Shown: piece after piece, positions 22,256-32,954 of the stretch
How the letters are laid out: each line of letters starts with the position of its first letter
Position numbering within the stretch: position 1 is the first letter of the stretch
NCBI GenBank assembly: GCA_963932145.1
Contig: OZ010599.1
Coordinates: 46,066,065-46,130,064 of the forward strand
Origin: Acanthosepion lycidas
Lineage: Eukaryota; Mollusca; Cephalopoda; Sepiida; Sepiidae
DNA: 64,000 nucleotides
Direction: 5' to 3'
Translations under genes and position numbers: made by a program
Notes under the pieces: model-generated
Database searches by the model: none
What the model was told of the DNA's origin: nothing
Seen by the model: only the letters and a program-made list of their open reading frames with translations

Positions 22256-22941
22256 GCCGCTGTCACGGACGAGATACCTCGTCTTACGATAGCGTGTTAT
22301 TCTTTTATTTATTGATATTTTTTTACAATAATGTTCACTCTGTACAAGGCCTGGGGGCCACTCGAGGTAGCGCACTGTAGATTAAGATGCATATTTTATG
22401 AAGGGAAGATAACGATTAACCCTAGACTTACGTGTTAAGATTATAGTAATCGAGGAAGCATCCTCTTGGGAGTTGGTTTCACAGATCAGCGGTTTGTGAA
22501 AGAAGCAGCTCGAGTGGGACATACATCTCATTAATGGAATACGAATGGAATTAATGTGGTTGGCTACAATGTGCGTGGCATGGCGGGTCTTAGCGGTGAA
22601 GGTTAGGACTGGCGAAACCAAGGAATGTAGTTCGTCTCAATATTTTCCACGTTTCTTACGACGTGTCGTCTGTGAGAAAGGGGTTGTAGGGCGGGGAAAA
22701 TAATTTGTCACCCACAAGGACGTGGGGATACTTTTGAACTGTATTGAGACTGGAAAGTGAGGATTGGTCAGCTCCTGCCTAAATATGACAGCATTACTCC
22801 ATTTTCGGCCTGATCTGGCTCTTGTAACGTTAGAGGATAACGGGATGAGTGAAGCACTGTGAGCGGTACAGGGAATTTTTCCAGTGATCAATTGGACGTA
22901 CGGGTCCCACTTGAGGTCTAAGTTTAAGTCCCAATAGCCGC
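22256..22941 (-). mobile_element. Probable solo LTR 3 with target duplication GCCGC
   Basis: On the minus strand the sequence ends ...ACGAGGTATCTCGTCCGTGACA (plus-strand 22261), with AATAAA-type polyadenylation signals about 45 bp upstream (seen as TTTATT at 22302-22312). GCCGC occurs at 22256-22260 and again at 22937-22941; between them the element would run 22261-22936, starting TATTGGGAC on the minus strand where TG is expected, so one terminal base must have mutated. The stretch is GC-richer than its surroundings. Confidence is moderate because of the imperfect terminus. Confidence 0.5.
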
Positions 22942-23311
22942 TTAAAGTACGGGGCCTAACTGAAGGAACATCTGTTCATTGCGATTACAACGTTATAAAA
23001 TATTCTTGGTGGTAGACAGATTAACAGTTTGAATGAATAGATATTTTTTTTATTTATCAACATTTTTTGTGATAGATGACTATGCATATAACAAATATTG
23101 CTGACCTAGGCTGTAACTATAGACTGTGAAAATTGCTGGTTTCATTTACTACGTATATTTAATCAGTTATCAATGACAAGACAGTGTCAAGATGACCGGC
23201 GAGAGGACACCTAGGACAAGTGAGGTATACTGTTTGCATTGTGGATTTGAAAATTTTGTCTCTTTCTTGCTCTCTATCTCTCTATTTCTCGCACTTTTGT
23301 TTTTTCTATCT

Positions 23312-23318
23312 ATTGCTA

Positions 23319-23367
<49 letters not shown>

Positions 23368-23372
23368 ATTTA
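23312..23372. repeat. (TC)n / (TATC)n microsatellite
   Basis: (CT)n followed by TATC units and TTTA repeats. A second (TC)n(AC)n tract lies at 23576-23624. Confidence 0.9.
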
Positions 23373-23576
23373 TTTATCACTGAGCGTGGTAAGAAGGCAA
23401 ATATACTGGAGAAAATTTTACCGGAACAAGATCTTTTTATAAGCATTTTCTGTTTCTTCTTTCCCTCGCTTTATTTGTTATTTGATTGCTGACCCTCCTC
23501 GCAATGGTCTGCATGCGTTGAGCTTTGTTGTTTTATGTGACATCTAATAGTTTTCGTGCCAAAGGAAGTATTACTC

Positions 23577-23625
<49 letters not shown>

Positions 23626-23649
23626 CTACTATATGTAGCCAGCTAGTTA

Positions 23650-23751
23650 TTAGGTTGGTGCAAAAATAATGACGTAATAATGTCGTTTTTTGACGTTAAA
23701 AAATACGTCAAAAAACGACATTATCACGTCATTATTTTTGCACCAACCTAA
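23650..23751. mobile_element. Mariner-type palindromic MITE, 102 bp, copy 1
   Basis: Starts TTAGGTTGGTGCAAAAATAA and ends with its reverse complement. The 47-bp arms differ at one position and enclose an 8-nt A-rich loop. The terminal repeat is that of cecropia/irritans mariners and the human MADE1 MITE as I remember it. TA flanks the left end; the right flank is AA, so one target copy has mutated. Confidence 0.9.
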
Positions 23752-24175
23752 AAGCTGCATAGATGTAAGACTGTACAAATTATATAGAGACTCGTGAGTA
23801 GGTTCCTTGTGGCTCTGACAATTTTCGCCATCATTTAGATTCTAGAAGTTATAGTTATGGTCATGGTGCTTTCGGGAGCATTCCATGTCGTCGCATAAAT
23901 TGTTGTATCTTGGAGTAGGAAGTGGAAAATAATTGTCGGTGACACGCCCTTAAGGTCATTACTGAGCGACAGTTTTAACGAAAATTATTTTCTACAGAGG
24001 ACGAAAACTGGTAGTAAACATTGAGGAACCAAAAACTAAGCAAAGTCGAAAAAAGTATGTCACAGCTACACTTATAGTTCATAGATTTGAAGGATATAGT
24101 TTCACGTTACACCACAATTTTTACAGTAAGGTTGAAAAATCCAACAGGGACGTGCTGAAAATAGATTTCTAGCAT

Positions 24176-24176
24176 A

Positions 24177-24260
<84 letters not shown>
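24176..24260. repeat. (TA)n microsatellite
   Basis: About 42 TA units, next to a half copy of the MITE described at 40261-40355 (the half copy is at about 24275-24325). Further (TA)n/(GATA)n lies at 24383-24450. Confidence 0.95.
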
Positions 24261-24262
<2 letters not shown>

Positions 24263-24274
24263 AGAGGAAAGAGA

Positions 24275-24330
24275 AGTTGCAAATGCAACCGGAGTCTTTA
24301 AGAATATTTATTTAGAGTAACTTTACATTT
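24275..24330. mobile_element. Half copy of the 95-bp palindromic MITE
   Basis: Contains AATGCAACCGGAGTCTTTAA and AATATTTATTTAGAGTA, matching the left arm of the palindrome at 40261-40300. The right arm is absent. Confidence 0.6.
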
Positions 24331-24378
24331 TTTCTCTACGTATATTTTTACCCGGATATATAAAAAAAACTTACTTTC

Positions 24379-24412
<34 letters not shown>

Positions 24413-24609
24413 TAGATAGATAGATAGATAGGTAGATAGATAGATAGATAATATTAGTGGTAAATATACATATATATGCAAAATCCACAGGTGCAGGAGT
24501 AGGTTTTTTTCTGTTTTCTTTTTGTATTTGTAGGTCTGATGAATTGGATCGTATTTACGATTCCAATGGAATAAATTATGACCATGGAATATTAGTGTTT
24601 AAGCCTTTT

Positions 24610-24614
<5 letters not shown>

Positions 24615-24672
<58 letters not shown>
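24615..24672. repeat. (TA)n microsatellite
   Basis: About 28 TA units. Confidence 0.95.
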
Positions 24673-24675
<3 letters not shown>

Positions 24676-24735
24676 GCAAACGTATTGTTTTCTGTTTTCA
24701 AAAGTAAATCATCTTCATCAAAAGTTACCGAACTT

Positions 24736-24780
24736 TGCCTGATGACGGGATAAAAAAATCTAAGTCCCGAAACATAGAAA
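24736..24780 (+). other. Hammerhead-like core (degenerate)
   Basis: CCTGATGA is followed by CGGGA, a 14-nt loop, TCCCG and AAAC. The order CUGANGA - stem II - GAAA is the conserved core of hammerhead ribozymes, but one extra base separates CUGANGA from the stem, and stems I and III are not evident. Similar layout at 42051-42083. Confidence 0.3.
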
Positions 24781-24916
24781 TTACCTTGTCACAATGTAAA
24801 ATATTTTTATATAAAAATATCTTTAAAAATATTATCCTCTACGTTGTAATGACCACTTAAAAAAAAAAAAAGTAAATGCTAAAGAACTGTAAATTCTAAA
24901 TCTGTTCTCTTTCTTC

Positions 24917-24918
<2 letters not shown>

Positions 24919-24967
<49 letters not shown>

Positions 24968-25015
24968 TGAACATAGAAGTCAACACTTAGAGGCGACAGT
25001 CTGTTTCATGCTATA
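24919..25015. repeat. (TA)n and half copy of the 132-bp MITE
   Basis: (TA)n at 24919-24962 is followed by AAGTGAACATAGAAGTCAAC and GGCGACAGTCTGTTTCATG, the arm of the MITE found at 16057-16188. Confidence 0.65.
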
Positions 25016-25529
25016 TGCAATCGTCAGGCCACATGTGCTGTTATTTTTCTCGGCTATTTATATATATATACGGGTTAGTGGTGCATTGTGGGTATTCTGT
25101 TATGGCGGTTATTTCACCGGAAGTCGTTTGTTTATCTATTTAGGTCAAATTATATTGCTTGTTTTTATTTTTGTTTCTTATTTTATTTATTTATTTATTT
25201 TTTATTAACGTAGTAAAAATTTGTTTATATCACTTATTTAACAGTTTTTTTTTTGGTTTGGGAATTTAATTAAAGCTATTTGTTCAGTTTTGGGGTTGAT
25301 TGTTGTAGTTCATTCTAAGTATTATTTTGGCGGGAACAGTTTGATTATCTTTATTTGGGATTGGTTTGTTTATTTATTTACTTGGATGAATTTGGGTTAA
25401 TTTATTTTACTTGTATATTTTCTCTTTTCGGTTTTCGATTTTTTAAGTAACATAGTATTTTTTTATGTTTTATTTCTATTTTTTTTTTATTTTGTTTATT
25501 AGTATATTTATTTGTTTTTATTTTATTTT
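25016..25529 (-). other. T-rich stretch, probably 3' UTR of the Penelope-like remnant
   Basis: No coding sequence. Strongly T-rich on the plus strand with TTTATT repeats. It follows directly the stop of the minus-strand Penelope GIY-YIG fragment. Confidence 0.45.
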
Positions 25530-26015
25530 TTCCGTTTTTAATTTTTTAGGTTACGTAGTAAAAATTTATTTTTATGTCTGCATTTTGAGATGAGTTCGGA
25601 TCTTTTGTTTAATAATTTATTTTGGTCGGGGAAAGTAATGATAGCTATCTTTTCCTCCGAGCAAAGTTTGCAAGTTTTTGATTGGTTATTGTAGGCTGAT
25701 GATTTTTTCCTTATCTTCCAAGATATTTTTGGTGTGATGTTCGTTTTGTTTTTAATTTCCCAGATATACTTAGAAAGCATTGTACTGTTTGCATATTTAC
25801 TATTTGTGAAAGATGTTTTGTGTGTATAATTTCTTTGTTTCCAGGGTCCTTCAGTTACTCCTATGTATACTTTTTCTTCATTATCTGGTGATTTTATCGT
25901 GGCTTGGTATATTAAGTTGTTTTGTAAACGAATGTCCCTTAAACGGAAATTGTTTACAAAACAACGTAATGTTCTGATGTCACTTGGGACGCGGTATTGA
26001 GCACATGCAAATATA
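25530..26015 (-). pseudogene. Penelope-like element, GIY-YIG endonuclease C-terminus
   Basis: Minus-strand translation with a frameshift near 25800 gives a Y(I/T)GVTEGPWKQR-like block, then YTHKTSFTNSKYANSTMLSK and YIWEIKNKTNITPKISWKI, then CKLCSEEKIAIITFPDQNKL and LNKRSELISKCRHKNKF. This is the end of a Penelope-like element protein: the conserved 'YxG.T......R...H...F......ST.LS.(Y/H)IW.LK' part of GIY-YIG, followed by the C-terminal block with CxLC and LLNKRSEL. The 80-residue open frame 25538-25780 covers its last part. The RT is missing. Confidence 0.85.
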
Positions 26016-26434
26016 TTCCGATGCTTTTTTTTTCTTAAATAGCAATGATTTTTCGGCTATTCGATTCTCGGCCGTATGCATATTTACCCTCTAAATATTT
26101 TAGTTGGTGAATTGCATATTTATTCACCAGAGATTCTCAGTATAAAACCTTGAGTTAGCCGACCGGGTATAAAGACGCATGTCACTGGACAGACGAATGC
26201 CGACCGCCTTAAGATTGCGTGTAGAGCTTGTACACCAGATTTTGGATTTTTAATGTTAAATTATAAGTGAAAAGCTATTAATTCCTTAGGAATATGGCGA
26301 TCGCAAATAGCGTGAAACCCATTGGTCACAAACTGACATCAAGCCAACTAAAAATGTTAGCTCTATTACTGATATTGAGCGCTTTCCAATAAGTACAGCG
26401 CATATATAGCATATAAATAATATATACTAAAAAT

Positions 26435-26438
<4 letters not shown>

Positions 26439-26482
<44 letters not shown>

Positions 26483-26576
26483 GTTGGTGCAAAAATAAAT
26501 ACGTAATAATGTCGTTTTTTGACGTTAAAAAATACGTCAAAAAACGACATTATTACGTCATTATTTTTGCACCAAC

Positions 26577-26610
<34 letters not shown>
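26439..26610. repeat. (TA)n tract split by a mariner MITE
   Basis: TA repeats at 26439-26478 and 26581-26610 flank the MITE at 26479-26580; a T-run follows. Confidence 0.95.
26479..26580. mobile_element. Mariner-type palindromic MITE, 102 bp, copy 2
   Basis: Same termini and length as the copy at 23650. Arms enclose the same loop; the left arm reads AATAAATACGT where copy 1 has AATAATGACGT, the right arm keeps the ATTATTACGTCATTATTTTT form. It is precisely inserted at a TA within (TA)n. Confidence 0.92.
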
Positions 26611-26626
<16 letters not shown>

Positions 26627-26631
26627 CAAAT

Positions 26632-26790
26632 GTTATTATCGGAGACACTCCGTATAGATGCCCCCATTCTTATTGATTAAACAGTGTGTTTCACGTCTAT
26701 CGGTCTGCGCATTCATGAAATCTTAGTAAAGAAAATGCGTTCCCCAGCAGGGATTGAACCTGCGTCTCTCGTTGTAATAAATAAATATGA
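26632..26790 (-). mobile_element. tRNA-derived SINE
   Basis: On the minus strand CGCAGGTTCAATCCCTGCTG (about 26764-26745) contains a good B box and the T-arm. It is followed by GGGGAACGCATTTTCTTTAC, the same order as in the SINE at 44285-44430. The A box is weak. It ends near 26632 in a T/A run. Confidence 0.65.
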
Positions 26791-27072
26791 AGCGTTGATA
26801 TCATATACGAGTTGTTCACTATAAGAACGTTTGAAATAACAATAAAGTTAGTTTGAAAATGAATCCATTAATTATTTTTCTATCGTCTGAGGATTGTGCA
26901 ACGCCGCCAAAATCGCATGGGCATATCAAACCCTAAGTCACATGTACAGTAAAGGCTAAATAAAGTGAAAGAGTGAGAGACGTATGTTGGTTCAGTCCTG
27001 GTCTCAGGAAACTGTTTCATAATATAGGATTGACAAAACTAACGGTTCACTCTATAAATCTAGACCATTTGA

Positions 27073-27262
27073 TCAATGCTCCGGTTCACCTTACCCCGGT
27101 CTTTTGAACAGGAGTAACGGTTTATTCCTTGTTTCATATTTAGGATTAGTTTTCTGATTCACTGTAAAGGCTTTTTCATTCTCTTTCATTCCCAGTAACT
27201 TCTCGCGATTTTGTGGCATTATCATTTTATTTGGTGTGAATTGATTTAAAAAAAAAATGCTG
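27073..27262 (+). mobile_element. SINE-like short element with CR1/jockey-like tail (copy 1)
   Basis: A ~190-bp unit: head with GGTTCACCTTACCCCGGTCT, then TTTGAACAGGAGTAACGGTT, CTTGTTTCATATTTAGGATT, and a tail ATTTGGTGTGAATTGATTTA followed by poly-A. The last ~70 bp matches the 3' end of the CR1/jockey-like LINEs here. Other copies at 28555, 36790 (minus) and 63025. Confidence 0.6.
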
Positions 27263-27329
27263 CATTTCTTTTTGTTTCCATTGTTGGAAGGTCCTTGCAC
27301 AAATTCTCTTTAACCGATTAGTCAAATAC

Positions 27330-28201
27330 ACATGTACAAATCTCATTTCCTAGTCACAACGTGGTTTCCGTGCCAATCTTGGCACCGATGAAATATTATT
27401 TACGGCACGTCAGCTTCAGAAGAAATGTGTAGAATATGTCCTTGATTTTTATCAGTACTTATTACTCTCCAGCCAATAGGCAGGATTTTTTGGATGTTCA
27501 AAAGAACGGTGCAGATCTTCAGAGTTTTTTTTTTTTAATATAGTGAAAAACTTTCATATAGGCACAAATTCTCACATTAGTTTTGGGGGAAATTGTTCAT
27601 TTTTTTCTGGAAAATATCGTCTATCAAAAGCTGGTCTCTATGTTTCCTGTTCTCTTTACCATTAATTTTGCCGTATTGCTTCTGGCAGATTTCAAAGATT
27701 TGTCCTAAGGCATTTATATCAAGTACAGGTCATCTGGTCGACTATTCAATCTTGCTAAATTCAGTGTTTGAAGGCTTATTAGGGATTTCTTTATGAAGAT
27801 GACGCAGATGTGGTTAACCACATCGAGGAAGAACTGCAAACCCTAATAAACGTATTCGACGCCACATGAAATGACCATCAATAAGACAACCGTTATTATG
27901 TATCAAGAATACCACCATTCAAAGATCATGGATAGATTCGTTTATCTTTAGAGTCCTTTTTCTCAGATGTGCTCTGTTGATCGGGAAAATTCAAACAAAA
28001 TTTAGAAAGCTACGGCCTCCTATGGAAACCTTGTGACCACAAAGAAGAATCAAACTCTCTATTGAAATAATCATTTGCCCTGCGTTTGTGTTTTCTAGCA
28101 CCCTATACGAAAATTGAACATTGCTGACATAAGCGCTCTACATAAAGTCACGAGCGCTTTCACCAGATCTGCCTGAAGCATATCATGCACATTACAATGG
28201 C

Positions 28202-28253
<52 letters not shown>

Positions 28254-28550
28254 AATATTCCATCAATCTAAGTAATGATCATGATCAGTCGTCGTCTTCC
28301 ATGATCTGGACACATAGTTCCCTTGGACTATGAACGTATAGCGAAGAAACTTTCCTATGTTAAACTACTGCTTGTAGGGTGCTCCAGATATAATCTGAAG
28401 AAAGGCTATAGGGATTGCGTAAAAGATACGTTAAAGAAGACGGACATTATTTGTAAAAAACTGGGAAGTAGGAACTAAAAATAAAACGCTATGGATGAGT
28501 AAAATCAGTGCCAACTGAATATGAAACGGGACACATCCGACATGTACGAG
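27330..28550 (+). pseudogene. RTE-like LINE, reverse transcriptase to C-terminus, decayed
   Basis: Plus-strand fragments in order: QCGFRANLGTDEILFTARQL-like start (27355-27420) with motif A region VLDFYQYL; EDDADVVNHIEEELQTLINV (27795-27850), in which the catalytic YADD is YEDD; a GCETWTLY-region remnant; HERFHQICLKHIMHI (28150-28195); after a (TA)n at 28204-28249, RLPWSGHIVRLDYERIAKKL and KKGYRDCVKDTLKKTDI (28295-28450). This layout is that of RTE-type elements. Many stops; (TA)n expansion splits the thumb. Confidence 0.8.
28204..28249. repeat. (TA)n inside the RTE-like pseudogene
   Basis: About 23 TA units between the HIMHITMAF and HRSSSSMIWTHS parts. Confidence 0.92.
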
Positions 28551-28554
28551 GTTA

Positions 28555-28745
28555 ACCTATCGCCCAGTTCACACACATCCCAGGTCCTTTGAAGAGGAGT
28601 AGAGATTTGTCCCTTGCTTCCTGTTTAGGATTGGATTTCCGGTTCCTTCTAAAGTCTTTTCATCCGCTTTCACTCCGAGTAGCCCTTTGCGTTTTAGTGG
28701 CATTACGCCTTGCCTGGGGTGAATTGATTAACAAAACTGAAACGA
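28555..28745 (+). mobile_element. SINE-like short element with CR1/jockey-like tail (copy 2)
   Basis: CTATCGCCCAGTTCACACAC begins the unit and GCCTGGGGTGAATTGATTAA ends it. Same order of blocks as at 27073. A 73-residue frame across it is an accident of the repeat. Confidence 0.65.
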
Positions 28746-30365
28746 GCAGCGAGAAACGGGATGATTTCGCCTTAATAGTTGCAATGAATGACACGGTGCA
28801 ATCTTTGTAATCGTACCTGTCTTTCAAATTCTGGCTTAATTTCCAGCATAACAATCAACATTCATTGCTCTGTTGAAAGCAGTTACCTGTACCTGATAAG
28901 ACTTCCAAAAGCTCACGCTGTCTAAAAAGTAACAAGAAAATCGATCAAGCAGCCGACCCTCAACCAGCATTTGTTTCGCATTGTCTTTCTTTCCCTAATT
29001 TTTCTCTTCTTATCATCGATCTATTACTTCTATTATCATCGATCTAATACTTCTATGCTCTTTCTCCTACTTCTCTTTCTTCGTTTGTTATAGTTATCCG
29101 ATTTATTCTCATCTGTTTTGTACAATTTCTCTTTTTCTTTATTTTCCTCAAACACCTCCATTTATTCTTTGTACATTTTCTTCTCTTCTTCAACTTTTTT
29201 TTCCTTTCCTCGCCGATTTGTGCATTTTGTTCTTCATCCACCTTTTACTTCGTTAACAATTAAATGATTTATCTCAACTTACAGCCTAACTGAAATCTTC
29301 TGGTCCAGTTAAGCAATAAATTTTCTAAAGGAATTTACATAAGCGTGTTGAATAATGTTCTATACCAGTGCACTCTTAGCCGATAATTAAACCGCGCGTT
29401 CTTAATCACATGGAAGCATGATTAACAGATGAAACTCTAATGAGCTGGGACAAATCTAATTATGTTTTAATTCGTAGCATAAATAGACTAGCTCCACTAA
29501 TTTTTGCAGCCTCTAAATCATGGGTCAGTCAAAAAATCAACCAACACCTTCATCTTTTTTCTCGGGGCAATGTCTGAATTAATTTGAAATTTTCAAATTG
29601 TACAAATATATTAAAAAAAACTCAGTGAATATATTAATAATTTTCACATTACATACACAACTTATTTAGTTTGAGCGTTTTAAAAGTATTTGATGTAGTC
29701 TTCACTGGAGCCAAGTTGTAAAGATATAACACAGTTTGTTTTTCTTTTCGTAGAAAAGATTAATATCTGGTTTCAAAGCAGAAACGATTTGGGGGCACTT
29801 TTCCACTCTTTACAAAACATTTTTCTCTTTTCTTAGAAAAGACCATTGATCAATTATGCATGAAAGTTTGTGGGATCAACAACGTTCGGAACTATTGCTG
29901 CTTGAAAAAGAACCCCTTTTTTATAGGGAGCCAGTCAATACGAGTTCTTCAAACGAAAGAAAACCAGCTCATATCTTTTGAAACCAATCAATAGAATTAG
30001 GCGAGATTCCATGTTCTGCTTTAAGTCAGCCAATATCTAGTAACCGAACATCCAAACCCTCCTTGCAAAAGCAACATACGCTGACCATTTTTACGGCTCC
30101 TTCATCATTGTCACTGACTTTCCCTTTCTACCTCACTTTCTGAAGAATTTGGTATCATAGACAGCAGCTCTGGATGAGAAATCGGAGAGCTGAAATCAAA
30201 TAGGTTCGTTATTCTTACAATTGAAAATAGGTGTCGACCTTTTAAAAAACCTACAAAGGGTTGATAAGACATGTCAATCAGGTAGCCATATTTCTGGAAA
30301 AAATCGTAAATGATATTTGTATGAATTAATTGATGATAACTGATTTTTTTTTCCTTATTAATTTC
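28746..30365. other. No gene seen
   Basis: No recognised element; pyrimidine-rich at 28980-29240. Confidence 0.45.
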
Positions 30366-30369
30366 AAAC

Positions 30370-30685
30370 TTTTTAGATTACTTCATTTTATGCGAATAAT
30401 CTTAGATTATTTCCCCCTATGTAAATAATCTTAGATAATAATTTCATGGAAATAATTTTAGACTATTCCATTTTAAGTAAATAACCTTAGATAATAATTT
30501 TATGTAAATAATCTTATATCATTTCCTTTTATGTAAATAATCTTAGATTATTTCATTTTATGTGAATAATGTTAGATAATCATTTTATGTAAATAATCTT
30601 ATACTGTTTCCTTTTATGTCCTTTTATGTGAATAATCTTAGATAATAATTCATTCCTTATAAACAAGATAATTTCCTTTTATGTC
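30370..30685. repeat. Minisatellite, ~30-bp units
   Basis: About ten degenerate units built from GTAAATAATCTTAGATTATT and TTCATTTTAT-type phrases, unit length roughly 26-32 bp. Confidence 0.85.
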
Positions 30686-31190
30686 TGCCACATGAAAAGG
30701 GATGTATTGTATGAAAAAATATATGTCGTGGCTTGAACAACCTCTTTTTCTTCTATGTACTGTGAACTTTCAGGGAGTAGGTGATCACAGCTCTCTACAA
30801 GCTCCTGTCCTTTGTAGCCCTTAGTAAAATTTGTCTTTTTGCATAATCTCCAAAACTCTTGTGATTTACACAAGCTCGTTTGGTAGGTTAAGTGTTGCTT
30901 TCTTCTGTCCTTCCTATCTTCAATATGTCCAGTGAGTGCCAAATTTTCCAGGCCCTCTTTCCTCATTATGCACCCTAAAAATTTTAACTGTCTCTTTCTG
31001 ATGCTATGTATACGTGTCCTTTTTGTTTCCATTTTCTCTAAAACTTCGTTTCCGCTCACGTGTTCAGTCCATGGTATTCTCAGTATCCTTCTGTAAAACA
31101 TTTCTGTTGACTCAAATCTCTCCTCCATCTGTGATGAGACGGTCTTCAAATATTCAATAAACACTGTTGTAGATAGGGCTTCCATCTTTA
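30679..31190 (-). pseudogene. RTE-like LINE C-terminus
   Basis: A 168-residue open frame without stop in the conserved part: ERFESTEMFYRRILRIPWTE, HVSGNEVLEKMETKRTRIHS, IRKRQLKFLGCIMRKEGLEN and LALTGHIEDRKDRRKQHLTY. These are the standard C-terminal blocks of RTE-like elements in many invertebrates. The N-terminal RT is absent. The frame's own N-terminus (MEALSTTVFIEYL) corresponds to the degenerated 'LLYGCETWT' region. Confidence 0.85.
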
Positions 31191-31199
31191 GGCTGTGTC

Positions 31200-31960
31200 A
31201 TATACTGCAATAAGGTGCTGTGTCGTGAAAGAATCTGGTGCAAACAGGTGTTATGTCACGGAGATGCAGACTAGAACTTTTTGTTCAATTACGGGCCACC
31301 TATGGTCATCTCGGAGAGTGCTGTGCATATTGGACATGGCGCATCAAAGGTGCGTTGACGTTGACAATAGTTGTCAAATGAACTTTCTGACACCAGCATA
31401 TCAGGTGATGACACCAGGTGTGTAAACACGAACTATTGAGAATCATTTACGGCAAGGCAGTGAGCACATGTCTCCCACCAGATTTCTTCTTAAGCTGACA
31501 ACAGCGTCGTCAATGTTTCCAGATACAACTCAAGAGGATGAGTAGACTGATCGAATGAGGCTTTCTAGTATTGGGTGATGAAAGCGTGTTCTACCTCCAT
31601 ACAAATGATACTTCGTGTGATGTAAGTGATATCATTCAGATGCACAAACTCAACATCTGATATCATAGTGCGAGGTGCCATATTTTACAACATTCGCTCA
31701 GTTTTGGTGTTTGTGGATGTAATTCGAAACTCCTACATGCACATCCCGAAATTAATTTGACCATTTCTGTTGTTATTCCTGCTAATAGAAGGTGATGTGT
31801 GATGGATGTTCTGTTCCAGCAGGATAATGTTTGCATACATAATTCCAATGCTCCACAAAATGCACCTTCTGGTATGATTGCCAGACCTGTCCCCGCATAA
31901 CATATATTAGATATGATGGGACAAAGTCTGTCTCGTTTAATTCACCCATCTATGACTTTT
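31200..31960 (+). pseudogene. Tc1-like transposase remnant
   Basis: Plus-strand reading with several frameshifts ends with LFQQDNVCIHNSNAPQNAP (about 31809-31865), the Tc1/IS630 'FQQDNARPHTA' block with the second catalytic aspartate, then DMMGQSLSRL (31913-31942), the 'WDMLGRRL' region. Upstream parts are harder to place. No terminal repeats identified. Confidence 0.68.
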
Positions 31961-32047
31961 TTGCATTGCATCAAAAAGTGTAAGAATCGTGGAAATATGT
32001 ATCATAGGATGGTATTCGCCATTTGTGTGATAGTATGAATGAGAGAG

Positions 32048-32055
<8 letters not shown>

Positions 32056-32100
<45 letters not shown>
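32056..32100. repeat. (TA)n microsatellite
   Basis: About 22 TA units. Confidence 0.95.
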
Positions 32101-32104
<4 letters not shown>

Positions 32105-32207
32105 CCCATATAGGATATACAGTATATTAGTATGCGGTTTGAGTACTGCTGATCCAACCCTTATTTTGGAATCCGTGCACCAAATCATTTACTGTAATTT
32201 ATATTAT

Positions 32208-32768
32208 ATGAGGGCTGATCAAAAGCTATTGGGTCTGGTGCTATATAAAGAAAACTACAGCACATATCAACTCGGTATTTAATCTCCTTCGAAACAGTCC
32301 CCTTCTGGTGCCACACACTTTATCTAGCTTCAATTGATCGGAGCATTCCTGGAATTCATTTTTGGAGATAGCGAGCAGCTGCCTAGTCACATTCTCTTTA
32401 TATTTCCTCAATGTTTTGAAATATAGTTCCTTTGAGGTGGGATTTGATTTTTGGAGAGGAAAAATCGCAAGAGACAAGATCTGGAGAATATAGTGGTTGA
32501 CGGACATGGTGAATGTTGCTTGGCCAAAATTGCTGCAGAATCTATGGTCATTGATGGAACCTCTGTGGTATGGTAAGACGACCACACTCTACACACATTC
32601 CTTCCAAGCATTGCAATAAACTACGGAAGTGAACAAGAACGTTATTACTGAATGTGTATACACCACAGAGTTCAAGATCAACCTGTGCCAAATGGTTTCA
32701 CTCTGCGTACTTTAGCTCATTTACCATAACAACAGTCCCGATACTTTTTTTATCAGACCGCGTATGAG
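32208..32768 (-). mobile_element. Short mariner-like element with transposase C-terminal remnant
   Basis: The ends are imperfect inverted repeats: TGAGGGCTGATCAAAAGCTA at the left and, on the other strand, a TACGCGGTCTGATAAAAAAA form at the right, each next to TA. Minus-strand translation includes ISKNEFQECSDQLKLDKVCG, resembling the C-terminal 'FQ.CF.QW..RW.KC' block of mariner-like transposases. At ~560 bp it is internally deleted. Confidence 0.6.
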
Positions 32769-32954
32769 TAAATTGATACATATTCATTTTTTTTGTCAGT
32801 GCAATTACAGTAGAATTGAACCGTTAGAAATTTAACACTGGTAAGATAAATGTTATTTCTTTTTTTATTCTTTTCGGATTTAACGTTAAATTAAGAATTT
32901 GGTGTTATTTGTAGTGATTGAATCATTTAGAATGATAATTTTAATACAAATTTC

